This document shows, piece after piece, positions 15,837-24,017 of a stretch of DNA of 64,000 nucleotides. The translations under genes were made by a program, and so were the position numbers. Source of the DNA: UBA668 sp041394605 (GTDB lineage Bacteria > Actinomycetota > Acidimicrobiia > Acidimicrobiales > Ilumatobacteraceae). The stretch is from positions 1 through 64,000 of the forward strand of contig JAWKHX010000020.1 of the NCBI GenBank assembly GCA_041394605.1. The letters run 5' to 3'. Below the pieces are notes generated by a model that was given only the letters and a program-made list of their open reading frames with translations, did not search any database and was not told the origin of the DNA. How positions within the stretch are numbered: the first letter of the stretch is position 1; every line of letters starts with the position of its first letter.

Positions 15837-17239
15837 GCCGTGGTGACCCGTTGCGCGGCCTGCTCGATGGGATCGAGTTGGATCGGGAAGCCGTCCGCGC
15901 CGGCGGGCGAGCCTGGCGAGCCGAACCGCATGGTGCCGTCGGGGGTGACGGCGACGACACCCTTCTCGCCCGCCTGGTCGATGATCTGCCAGGCGGGAAT
16001 GCCCTCCACTTCGGTGACACCGACGATCGTGAACACCCACGGCATGGTGACCACGTTCGTGCGGTCGCCGGTGCAGTCCGCAGTGACGAACTCGAAGCCG
16101 TCCCCCGTCATGGTCACCTGGTCCACGCCGGTGTCCTCGAACGTCCACGAACCCTGCGAGGCGCCATCGTCGGAGAGGTAGGGCTCGCACGGTCCGAGGT
16201 ACGTACCCAGCAGGCCGCTGACGTCGAAGCGATCACCGCCGGCACCTGTGGTGCTCGTGCCGCCGGTATCGGCGCCGTCGGTGTTGTCCGGGGCCTTCGG
16301 CGTGGTGGTGGCCACGTCCCGCTCCACGGTGACGGGAGTGGCCGGAGCGTCGTCGCCCAGCACGATCACCACGGTGGTGGCCACCGCGGCCGCCGCTGCG
16401 GCGCCACCGACGGCCACCTTCACCCACGGCTTGCGTGGCTTCACGAGTGTGCGCCCCGTGGCCTGGCTGCCCGGGCCGCCGCCCGGGGTGAGGGGTGTGC
16501 CGGTGGGGCCGGCGGTGGGGGTGAGGGGTGTGCCGGTGGGGCCGGCGGTGGGGGTGAGGGGTGTGCCGGTGGGGCCTGCCGCTGGGGTGAGCGGCGTGCC
16601 CTGCGGCCCTCCGGCGAAGACGGCCGCGTCGGCAGCGCCTCCCGACGTGGCCAGTGCCGCCAGCGCAGCGGCCCCTGTGCCTGCCCCGCCGGCGACCACG
16701 GCCACCGTGGCTGCGCCGTCGTCGGCGGCCGGCCACCGTTGCCAACCATGTGCGGCGGCGCCGGCTGCAGGCCCGTGCCCGCTGGTGCCGGCCGCTGCCA
16801 CGGCGTCGTGGTGGGCAATGAGTGCGGTGGTGGTGGGCGGGATGCCGGCCAAGCGGGCGGCCTCCGCCAGCAGCCCGGTGCGGTAGGGGTCCAGGCCGTC
16901 GGGGTGTACCAGCACCACGCCGCCGGGCATGCCGCCGCACGCCGCGGCGGCGGCCTCGACGGCTGCCGCGAGCACGTGGGCGGTGAGCGCCTCCGCGCCG
17001 TACGGGGTGGGGCCGAGCATCAGCGGGGTCGGGTCGCCGAGGTGGGCAACGAACCCTGTGGCCCGCCCGGTGACCTGGTTTTCCGGAACGACGAGTGCCC
17101 GGTCGCCCGCCACCACCTGGCCGTGCACGGTGACGGCCACGGCCGACGCCACGGTGCCTTCGCCGGCGACCGCGCGACGCCCGAGTGCCACCCACGCCGA
17201 ACGCTGCACACCGACCTCCACGCCCAGCCGGTACTCCAT
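15833..17239 (-). CDS. Membrane protein with degenerate Hsp70-like domain and extracytoplasmic domain
   Basis: 468 residues, preceded by a strong ribosome-binding site (GGGAGG). The first about 190 residues parallel the downstream Hsp70-like protein: VVLVHPDGLDPYRTGLLAEA matches its VIVLTHPANWGDYKTGMLRE. Both phosphate motifs are lost (VGVQRSAW replaces LGTTST; no DLGGG), so ATP hydrolysis is unlikely. Four 11-residue GTPLTP-containing repeats (214-252) precede one membrane helix (about 272-294). A Thr-rich stalk and a roughly 130-residue outer domain with two cysteines follow. It overlaps the next gene by 4 bp and is probably its partner, as a pseudo-ATPase. Confidence 0.75.
   Translation of the reverse strand: MEYRLGVEVGVQRSAWVALGRRAVAGEGTVASAVAVTVHGQVVAGDRALVVPENQVTGRATGFVAHLGDPTPLMLGPTPYGAEALTAHVLAAAVEAAAAACGGMPGGVVLVHPDGLDPYRTGLLAEAARLAGIPPTTTALIAHHDAVAAAGTSGHGPAAGAAAHGWQRWPAADDGAATVAVVAGGAGTGAAALAALATSGGAADAAVFAGGPQGTPLTPAAGPTGTPLTPTAGPTGTPLTPTAGPTGTPLTPGGGPGSQATGRTLVKPRKPWVKVAVGGAAAAAAVATTVVIVLGDDAPATPVTVERDVATTTPKAPDNTDGADTGGTSTTGAGGDRFDVSGLLGTYLGPCEPYLSDDGASQGSWTFEDTGVDQVTMTGDGFEFVTADCTGDRTNVVTMPWVFTIVGVTEVEGIPAWQIIDQAGEKGVVAVTPDGTMRFGSPGSPAGADGFPIQLDPIEQAAQRVTTA
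16484..16600 (-). repeat. 33-bp in-frame tandem repeat
   Basis: Nearly four 33-bp units encode the 11-residue GTPLTP-x-AGPT repeat of the membrane protein. The middle units are almost identical at DNA level, which points to recent expansion or homogenisation. Confidence 0.85.
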
Positions 17240-17292
17240 GGTTCCTCCCTGACTCCTGGTGACGATACTGCCGGATCGGAAGCCGTGTGGGA

Positions 17293-17337
17293 CCGGGAAA
17301 ACACCTGGTGCACCGGCCCTTCCCTGGGGCATACGAT
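17293..17337 (+). promoter_or_regulatory. Element shared with the 12624 gene, plus TACGAT -10
   Basis: CCGGGAA-N5-CC-N-GGTG (17293-17310) is followed by TACGAT at 17332. The same arrangement precedes the 12624 gene (12549 and 12587), with a 38- versus 39-nt offset. It also lies upstream of the divergent gene starting at 17239. Confidence 0.45.
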
Positions 17338-17383
17338 CCGCGCCAGTGGCCTGCTGGCCACACCGTGCGGGAGGCACTCGGAC

Positions 17384-19570
17384 ATGGCGCTCGGCGACGA
17401 CCAGGAGAGCAAGAAGGAACTCGCGCTCGACGACCTCGAGTGGCCGAAGGAGGACGAACCGGGCAAGGACGACCCGGGCAAGGACGACCCGGGCAAGGAC
17501 GACCCGGCTGGGGCCACGCCGCCCACGGCGACGCCGCCGGGCGTGATCGCCACCACGAACCCCGACGGCAGTGTCACGCTGGACCTCACCGAGTTCGACA
17601 AGTTCCAGCACCGCCCCGTGACCACGAAGGACTTCGGCCGCGACAGCGACGGCGACGGCGTCAGCGATGCCGAAGAGAAGCAGCACGGGATGGACCCGAA
17701 CAACCCCGACACGGACGGCGACGGCTTCTCCGACGGCGAGGAGTACGAGTGGGGTTGGGGTTCGGCCACCACGTGGAGCGGACCCAACGCCAATGCCGAC
17801 GACGTGGACGGCGACGGCATCGGCAACCTCGAGGAGACCCGGCTGGGCGGCTCGCCGAACATCGACGCCCACGCCGCCGCCGGGCTCGGCTCGGACGCGA
17901 CGGCGCTGCCGCAGAAGTACTACGACGCCCACAAGGGGGAGAGCCCGATCGGCGATGCCTGGCTGCGCCAGGACCTCGGTGTGGCGGCAACGCCCGCCGA
18001 GGACGACGCGCTGATCGACGCGATCGGCGACAAGATCTTCAGCGACAACCCCGTGGACCGGTACACCGGCGAACTGGCGCTGGCCGGTTTCGACGAGAGC
18101 AAGGTGCCGGCGAAGGCGGTGGAGGAGCGGGACGCCTTCATCCGGGAGCAGACCGACAAGTCCCTGCAGGACGCGCTGGACAGCGGCGACCCCGCCAAGC
18201 TGCTGGGTGTGGCCCGCAACGTGGCCCTCGGAATGGCCGACCTCAGCCCCGGCCAGTTGTCGGCTCTGAACACTTCGCTGGGCGCCTTCGGCATCGGGCC
18301 CGTGGAGAACACCGACGACTTGCCCCCCACGACGTTCGGTGCCGGCCCGGGCTCCGGCACCGATTCCGGTGGTGCTACGGGCGGAGCCGCCCCCGGTGGG
18401 TCCGCGGGCGAAGGCGGCGGCGCGGGCGCTGGGCCGGGACTCGGCGACACCGGCGGCCCGCGCACTTTCCAACCGGACGACGCAGGCGACACCGCGTCAT
18501 CGACACCATCGACACCATCGACACCGCCGGCAACTGCCGCTGAACCTCCGGCTTCCACGCCGCCGGCCCCGTCTGGCTCCGCCCCTGCCGCCGATCGGGC
18601 CGACACCGACCCTGTCGGCGCGGGTGGGTCGCGAGGGGATGGTGGTGGCAGCAGCGCGCCGGCACCGATCGGCCCGCTGGGGACGCAGAGCGACGGCATC
18701 GGCAACTCGTCACCACCCAGCCAATCGTCGACCGCAGATGTGCCGGCCGAGGATGCTGGTGGCCTGGACTTCACCGGGGTGGACGGCCAGCTCGGAACGT
18801 CCATCACCGTGGATGCCAGTGGCACCTCGACGGCGGTCATCCACACGACAGAGGGTGATGTGAAGGTCACCGAGACGGGGATGGCACAGTTGGCCGACGA
18901 GCGCGAGCGGGAGGAGGCGAAGGAGGATGCCGACGGCGGTGACGGAGAGGGTGGGAGTGATGCCGACGACGACGCTGCCGATGACGACGCCGGTGATGAC
19001 GACGCTGGCAACGACGACGGCAGCAACGACGAGCCCGCGGACGATGGTGGGGACGGAGCTGGCGCCGACGATGCCGGTATGTACGACCCGGATGCGATCG
19101 GCGGACCCGGCACCTTCGGTGGGGCAACCCGCCTCGACGCCGTGGTGATCGGTTCCCACGGCGGCGTGTTCGACGGCAGGTTCACCAACACGGGCAACCC
19201 GGACGGGCCGGGCACCATCGACCTCGGCGACGTGGAGCCGGAGGACCCGAACGACCCGGGCACCATCTCGCTCGTGGACCCCGATGCCGACGACGGCGGC
19301 TTCGGTGACCGGCTGTCGGCCATTCACCTGATGGAGGTGAACGCCGGTCACGTGTTCGACGTGACGCTCACCAATACGGGCGACGGCACGCTCGGTGCGC
19401 TCGACCCGTCGCAGTTCGACCCGTCCACGCTCGGCCCGGGTGGCACGGATGCGATGGATTCGGGTTTGGACTTCGATGGCCCCGACGACGGGTTCGACCT
19501 CGATGGTCCCGACGTGGGAATGGACGACGGGCTCGACCTCGACGGCCCCGGGCCCGGCCCTCTGCCCTGA
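17384..19570 (+). CDS. Large acidic protein with thrombospondin-3-like calcium motifs, unknown function
   Basis: 728 residues, no signal peptide and no membrane helix. The N-terminus has three PGKDD repeats. Three calcium-type loops follow: DSDGDGVSDAEE (87-98), DTDGDGFSDGEE (109-120) and DVDGDGIGNLEE (140-151), as in TSP3/OmpA-linker repeats. A helical region spans about 200-300. A long Gly/Pro/Ser/Thr region and an Asp-rich segment follow. A C-terminal part of roughly 170 residues has beta-like sequence and an FD-LDGP repeat tail. GGGAGG precedes the ATG by 9 nt. It is divergent from the Hsp70-like pair. I cannot assign a function; a secreted or scaffold protein handled by that pair is possible. 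Confidence 0.75.
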   Translation: MALGDDQESKKELALDDLEWPKEDEPGKDDPGKDDPGKDDPAGATPPTATPPGVIATTNPDGSVTLDLTEFDKFQHRPVTTKDFGRDSDGDGVSDAEEKQHGMDPNNPDTDGDGFSDGEEYEWGWGSATTWSGPNANADDVDGDGIGNLEETRLGGSPNIDAHAAAGLGSDATALPQKYYDAHKGESPIGDAWLRQDLGVAATPAEDDALIDAIGDKIFSDNPVDRYTGELALAGFDESKVPAKAVEERDAFIREQTDKSLQDALDSGDPAKLLGVARNVALGMADLSPGQLSALNTSLGAFGIGPVENTDDLPPTTFGAGPGSGTDSGGATGGAAPGGSAGEGGGAGAGPGLGDTGGPRTFQPDDAGDTASSTPSTPSTPPATAAEPPASTPPAPSGSAPAADRADTDPVGAGGSRGDGGGSSAPAPIGPLGTQSDGIGNSSPPSQSSTADVPAEDAGGLDFTGVDGQLGTSITVDASGTSTAVIHTTEGDVKVTETGMAQLADEREREEAKEDADGGDGEGGSDADDDAADDDAGDDDAGNDDGSNDEPADDGGDGAGADDAGMYDPDAIGGPGTFGGATRLDAVVIGSHGGVFDGRFTNTGNPDGPGTIDLGDVEPEDPNDPGTISLVDPDADDGGFGDRLSAIHLMEVNAGHVFDVTLTNTGDGTLGALDPSQFDPSTLGPGGTDAMDSGLDFDGPDDGFDLDGPDVGMDDGLDLDGPGPGPLP

Positions 19571-19576
19571 CCGGCC

Positions 19577-20968
19577 TCACATCTCGTCGGGCACGCCCGC
19601 GTCCAGTTCCACGCCGGTGGAGTTGAGGAACATCGCCACCAGTTGGTAGCCGCCGACCGTGGCCACCAGATCCAGCCGCTGCTGGTCGGTGTAGTGGCGG
19701 CCCAGCGCCTGCCAGGTGATGTCGCTGAGGCACCGGGTGCGGTGCAACTCGTCGGCTGCCACCATCAGCAGTCGGTCCCGGTCGCTCCAACCGCCCCGTG
19801 GGCCCACCTTCACCTGCTCGATCTCGTCGCGGGTGATGTCGCAGCGCAGGGCGATCACCACGTGCTGGCCGAACTCGTAGCGGCTGCGGCAGTTCCACCC
19901 CGTGCGCAGGATCAGCAACTCGCGATCGCGGGGCGACAGGCTGTTCTTCGACAGCACATGACCCGCGAACACCAGCCAGCGGCGCAGCATGTCGGGGTGG
20001 TGGGCGAGGGTGCCGAAGATGTTCAGCGGGGTGCCGTCGGGGCCGTTGAGCCCCTTGGCGAACAGTTCCTCCAGGCGGGGGTCGTCCTCCGCCCGGAGGG
20101 GCTGCAGGCGGGCCTGGGTGGGCATCACCCCGGCCAGTTCGGCGGCCAGGCCGGGCACGGTGGCGACGATGCTGAGGTGCCCCTCGCCGGGCAGCACCCG
20201 CAGGCTCGCCGTGGGAACGACCTCCGCGGTGTGGCGGCCGTGAGCGAGCGGCACGGCGTCGTCGGCGTCGCCGTGCACCACCAGCACGGGCACGGTGATC
20301 GAACCCGGGTCGAACGCCCACGGCCGGCCCTGCGCCACCATGTCCTGGGCGAGCGACCCCACGCCCTGACGGAACGCCTCGCCGACACTGGCGGCCAGCG
20401 CTGCGGCCAGCCGCGGGTCGGGGCCGCTGCCGTCGGCGGGCGGCGGCCCCAGGCCTTCGGTGTCCAGGAAGCGTGCGCCGTCCGCGCCGTAGTGCTCCTC
20501 GCACCAGCGCAGCGAGGCGGCCTCGTCGCCGAGGCGCCGGAAGGCCGCCTCCTCGGGGGTGTAGTGCGCCCACGCCCCCTCCCAGCCGAGGTCGCTGACG
20601 CCGGCCACCACCGCGGCGCCGGTCACCCGCTGGGCCAGCAGCGCGGCGGACGCCACCGCGTACGGCCCGCCGGACGACAGCCCGATCACGCCGAACTGCT
20701 GCAGCCCGAGGTGGTCGGCCAGAGCGGCGACGTCCGCCGGCCAATCCTCGCGGTGGCGACCCGGCTGGGGTGAGGAACCGCCGTAGCCCGGGCGGTCCGG
20801 GGCGATCACGCGCACGCCCCGGCGGCGCAGTTCGTCGTCGAACACGGTGACGTCCAGACGGCTGGTGGGCGCCCCGTGGAAATACATCACGACCGGGCCG
20901 TCGGGGTGGCCCGTATCCGTGTACGCGAGCGTGCGCCCGTCGGGCAGCGTCATCGTCAGGTCCTGCAT
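19577..20968 (-). CDS. Alpha/beta hydrolase fused to a carboxymuconolactone decarboxylase-like domain
   Basis: 463 residues with two domains. Residues 1 to about 290 are an alpha/beta hydrolase: oxyanion HGAPTS, nucleophile elbow GLSSGG (Ser98), acid HGDADDAVPL and His in EGHLSIV. Residues about 300-463 resemble the CMD/AhpD family: SPRDRELLILRTGWNC, then RYEFGQHVVIALRCDI. CMD members act as decarboxylases or peroxide-linked thiol enzymes. Only one cysteine is present, so AhpD-type disulfide chemistry is unlikely. The ATG follows TACGGT by 6 nt (leaderless). The fusion suggests successive steps on one ester or lactone substrate. Confidence 0.85.
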   Translation of the reverse strand: MQDLTMTLPDGRTLAYTDTGHPDGPVVMYFHGAPTSRLDVTVFDDELRRRGVRVIAPDRPGYGGSSPQPGRHREDWPADVAALADHLGLQQFGVIGLSSGGPYAVASAALLAQRVTGAAVVAGVSDLGWEGAWAHYTPEEAAFRRLGDEAASLRWCEEHYGADGARFLDTEGLGPPPADGSGPDPRLAAALAASVGEAFRQGVGSLAQDMVAQGRPWAFDPGSITVPVLVVHGDADDAVPLAHGRHTAEVVPTASLRVLPGEGHLSIVATVPGLAAELAGVMPTQARLQPLRAEDDPRLEELFAKGLNGPDGTPLNIFGTLAHHPDMLRRWLVFAGHVLSKNSLSPRDRELLILRTGWNCRSRYEFGQHVVIALRCDITRDEIEQVKVGPRGGWSDRDRLLMVAADELHRTRCLSDITWQALGRHYTDQQRLDLVATVGGYQLVAMFLNSTGVELDAGVPDEM

Positions 20969-21079
20969 GGGCGAACCGTAGCCGGTGACGTTCGCGTGAC
21001 CTTCGGCCCTGCGGCCCGCCGCCCGGACGGGGGACACTGGAGATAGGCCTACAGTGGTCGCACACGAAGGAGGTGCTCC

Positions 21080-21529
21080 ATGTCGGAGAAGGACCTCAGC
21101 AAGTGGATCGTCGTCGGTGTCGACGGTTCGGAGGACGGTGAGCGCGCCCTCCGTTGGGCGCTGGAGACGGCACACCGGCGTGATCTGTCGATCCTGCTGG
21201 TGCACGGGCTGGACGTCGGCCTCTCGGCCGCTGATCCGTACGGCGGCGGGTACGTGCTGGAGCAGTTGCAGGACGCCGGCCGCCTGGCGCTCGAAGCCGC
21301 GGCGAAGATGTGCGCCGACGCCGGCATCGAGTGCGAGTCCAAGCTGGAGATGGGTTCGCCCGGCTACCTGCTGGTGGAGGAGTCCCGCGGCGCGGCGATG
21401 CTGGTCATCGGCAGCCGCGGCCATGGCGGGTTCGTCGGCCTGCTGCTCGGCTCGGTGTCCAATGCCTGCGTGCACCACGCCCACTGCCCGGTGGTGGTGG
21501 TACCCCCGCCGGAGCGCAACGGCCGGTAG
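21080..21529 (+). CDS. Universal stress protein (UspA family)
   Basis: 149 residues, one Usp domain. IVVGVDGSEDGERALRWAL at the N-terminus and the ATP-binding signature GSRGHGGFVGLLLGSVS near the C-terminus are intact, so it belongs to the nucleotide-binding Usp class. A very strong ribosome-binding site, AAGGAGGTG, precedes the ATG, unlike the leaderless neighbours, which suggests high expression. A TACAGT (21050-21055) could be its -10. It is divergent from the hydrolase fusion gene. Confidence 0.95.
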   Translation: MSEKDLSKWIVVGVDGSEDGERALRWALETAHRRDLSILLVHGLDVGLSAADPYGGGYVLEQLQDAGRLALEAAAKMCADAGIECESKLEMGSPGYLLVEESRGAAMLVIGSRGHGGFVGLLLGSVSNACVHHAHCPVVVVPPPERNGR

Positions 21530-21636
21530 ACCGCAGGAGTACATCGCGCCTGATGACAGTCGAAATCGGCCCCGCCGCCTGACCCCGCGAACCGCCCGGC
21601 TCGGTCGCGGAGTGACGGCCTGAGTACCGTCGCCGC

Positions 21637-22863
21637 ATGACCGACGCCTGGATCATCGATGCCGTCCGCTCTCCCCGAGGCAAGGGGAAGCCGTCCGGCG
21701 CGCTGCACAACGTCCACCCCCAGCGCATCCTCGCCCAGGTGCTGAACGCCCTGCAGGCCCGCAACGGCTTCGACACCGAGGACGTGGACGACGTCATCAT
21801 GGGCTGCGGCGCCGGCAGCGGCGACCACAGCATGGACATCGCCCGCATGGCCACGCTCGACGCCGGCTGGAGCATCCACGCCCCGGGTGTCACGCTCAAC
21901 CGCTTCTGTGGGTCCGGCCAGCAGGCCGTGAACTTCGCCGGCATGGGCATCAAGGCCGGCTTCCAGGACCTGGTGGTGGCCGGCGGCGTGGAGAGCATGT
22001 CCCGCCCGGCGCCGATGCACGTGGACGGCTTCACCGCCAACAACAACCACCTGCGCGACCAGTACGACATGGTGCCCCAGGGCATCAGCGCCGACCTCAT
22101 CGCCACCGTCGAGGGCTTCAGCCGTGAGGAGCTGGATCAGCTGGCGGTGGACAGCCAGGCCCGCGCCGCGCGGGCGCAGGCGGAGGGCCGGTTCGACCGC
22201 TCGCTGGTGCCGATCTTCCACGACGACGGCTCGCTGGCCCTGGCCATCGACGAGCACCCGCGGGCGGGCACCACCCTGGAGGACCTGGCCAAGCTGCAGC
22301 CCAGCTTCGCCGGCATGGGTGGCCATGTGCAGGAAGGGCGCGAGCTGAGCATCGACGCCACGGCGCTGAAGGCCTATCCGCAACTCAGCGAGATCCGCCA
22401 CGTGCACCACGGCGGCAACTCGTCCGGTGTGGTGGACGGTGCGTCCGCCCTGCTGCTGGCGTCGCCCGACTATGCGACGGCCCACGGCATGACCCCGCGG
22501 GCGAAGGTCACGATGGCCGCCGTCGCCGGCGACGAGCCGGTGATCATGCTCACCGCCCCCGGCCCGGCCACCGACCTGGTGCTGCGCAAGGCCGGCATGA
22601 CGCTGGCCGACATCGATCTGTTCGAGGTGAACGAGGCGTTCGCCGCCGTGCTGCTGAAGTGGCTGCGGCACACCGGCGCGGACTGGGACAAGGTGAATGT
22701 CAACGGCGGGGCCATGGCGCTCGGCCACCCGATCGGCGCCACCGGCGGCATGCTGATCGGCACGGTGTTGGACGAGCTGGAGCGCCAGGACAAGGAGACC
22801 GGCCTGGTCACCATGTGCACCGGCGGCGGCATGGCCACCGCCACGATCATCCAGCGGATCTGA
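21637..22863 (+). CDS. Acetyl-CoA C-acyltransferase (thiolase)
   Basis: 408 residues. The acyl-accepting cysteine is Cys91 in NRFCGSGQQA. NEAFA, GHPIGATG and the second catalytic cysteine in CTGGGMA are all present. It either cleaves 3-ketoacyl-CoA in beta-oxidation or condenses acetyl-CoA. With two acyl-CoA dehydrogenases, an enoyl-CoA hydratase and a WS/DGAT in the window, lipid use is likely, but they are not in one operon. The ATG follows TACCGT by 6 nt (leaderless). It converges on the ParB-like gene with a 7-nt gap. Confidence 0.95.
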   Translation: MTDAWIIDAVRSPRGKGKPSGALHNVHPQRILAQVLNALQARNGFDTEDVDDVIMGCGAGSGDHSMDIARMATLDAGWSIHAPGVTLNRFCGSGQQAVNFAGMGIKAGFQDLVVAGGVESMSRPAPMHVDGFTANNNHLRDQYDMVPQGISADLIATVEGFSREELDQLAVDSQARAARAQAEGRFDRSLVPIFHDDGSLALAIDEHPRAGTTLEDLAKLQPSFAGMGGHVQEGRELSIDATALKAYPQLSEIRHVHHGGNSSGVVDGASALLLASPDYATAHGMTPRAKVTMAAVAGDEPVIMLTAPGPATDLVLRKAGMTLADIDLFEVNEAFAAVLLKWLRHTGADWDKVNVNGGAMALGHPIGATGGMLIGTVLDELERQDKETGLVTMCTGGGMATATIIQRI

Positions 22864-22870
22864 CCCGGCC

Positions 22871-23923
22871 TCAGAACCGGTTGCGGAACCGCTGCTGATC
22901 CCAGCGGATCGAGTCGATCGCCTCGCTCACCCGGGCCATCAGTTCGTCGTTGGTGCCGTCCTCAACCACCCGCATCGCCTCGGCCAGCGTGGCGCCACGT
23001 TCCACGAGCGCCCGCCGCGCCGCGGGTGTCTCGAGCACGTCGCACAGGTGCACGATCTCCTCGATCGAGGTGATGCAGGCGCGGACGGGACGGCCATGGA
23101 GGTCCACGTCCGGCAGCAGCAACCGGTAGAAGACCTCCACGGCCTCGTCGTCGAGGAACTCGCACAGGTGGTCGTCCCAGTCCAGCCAGTTGCGCACCAC
23201 CGTGCGGGCCATCGCGACGTGGAAGATCGGGAAGACGCGGGCGGCGTCGGCCGGCAGCAGCGGGTTCTGCTGGAGGAACTGCTCCAACGCGCGGTAGGCG
23301 TGGTACTTGCGCATCGCCGCCCGGCTGCCGCCGGTGGCCACGGCCACGTCATAGGTGGATCGGTGCCGGCCGCACTGGGCCAGCTGGCGCAGCAGGCGGT
23401 CCCGCTGGCCGAGGAACCACGGGTCGCTGCTGTCACGCGGCGCATCCAGCAGGGAGAGCACGAACGCCGGGTCGGTGTCCGGGGCGATCATCCGCACCGG
23501 GCAGGCCTGGGCCAGCGCCTGCACGTCGTCGGGCAGGTCCACCCCCATCTCCACGGTGTCCTCGACCAGCTTGCGCAGGGCGGCCACGTGCCACATGCCG
23601 TCGATGACGATGTAGCGGTCCTCGAAGAGGGGGCGCACCAGCACCCGCTCCTCGATCATCGAGGGATTGCGCACGATCGACGAGGTGAGCGCGCTGAGGT
23701 CCATCTTGGCCAGGCGCTGGTAGGAGCGCAGCGGCACGAACGCCATGAGGAACGCAGGGTCGGTGCCCAGTTCGGGCTCGTCCACCGCCGCCAGCTCGTC
23801 ACCGGGGTCCAACACCAACTGCTGGAGGGGCAGGAACCCGGGGGTCACCAACGGGGCGCGACCGTCCATCACGTGTTCGCCGCCGCGTGCACGGCGGTCA
23901 CCCTGCGTCGGTGAGGAGCCCAT
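22871..23923 (-). CDS. ParB/Srx-like domain protein, function unknown
   Basis: 350 residues. The segment DLSALTSSIVRNPSMIEERVLVRPLFEDRYIVIDGMWHVAALR resembles the N-terminal ParB/sulfiredoxin-like core, with an SI..NP box and a GxxH-type turn. A possible helix-turn-helix follows (STYDVAVATGGSRAAMRKYHAYRALEQF). The C-terminal half is helical and unfamiliar. No parA or parS-like palindromes are nearby, so a chromosome-partition role is unlikely; an enzyme or regulator using the same fold is possible. The start is uncertain between ATG 23923 and ATG 23869. Confidence 0.65.
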   Translation of the reverse strand: MGSSPTQGDRRARGGEHVMDGRAPLVTPGFLPLQQLVLDPGDELAAVDEPELGTDPAFLMAFVPLRSYQRLAKMDLSALTSSIVRNPSMIEERVLVRPLFEDRYIVIDGMWHVAALRKLVEDTVEMGVDLPDDVQALAQACPVRMIAPDTDPAFVLSLLDAPRDSSDPWFLGQRDRLLRQLAQCGRHRSTYDVAVATGGSRAAMRKYHAYRALEQFLQQNPLLPADAARVFPIFHVAMARTVVRNWLDWDDHLCEFLDDEAVEVFYRLLLPDVDLHGRPVRACITSIEEIVHLCDVLETPAARRALVERGATLAEAMRVVEDGTNDELMARVSEAIDSIRWDQQRFRNRF

Positions 23924-24017
23924 TTCACTGACGCGTATCGTCACGAATTGCCACAATCTTGAGGCTTCCGTGTGAATTGGTGCGTCCGCTCAGGGCGCCA
24001 CGACCCGTCGCTGCGGG

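Noticed and set aside
15719..19570. A 1283-codon plus-strand open frame extending upstream of the 728-residue protein
   Set aside because: The upstream part is antisense to two well-supported Hsp70-like genes; a ribosome-binding site and ATG at 17384 mark the true start.
22871..23923. Chromosome-partition ParB
   Set aside because: No parA partner, no parS-like site, and the ParB arginine box is not evident.
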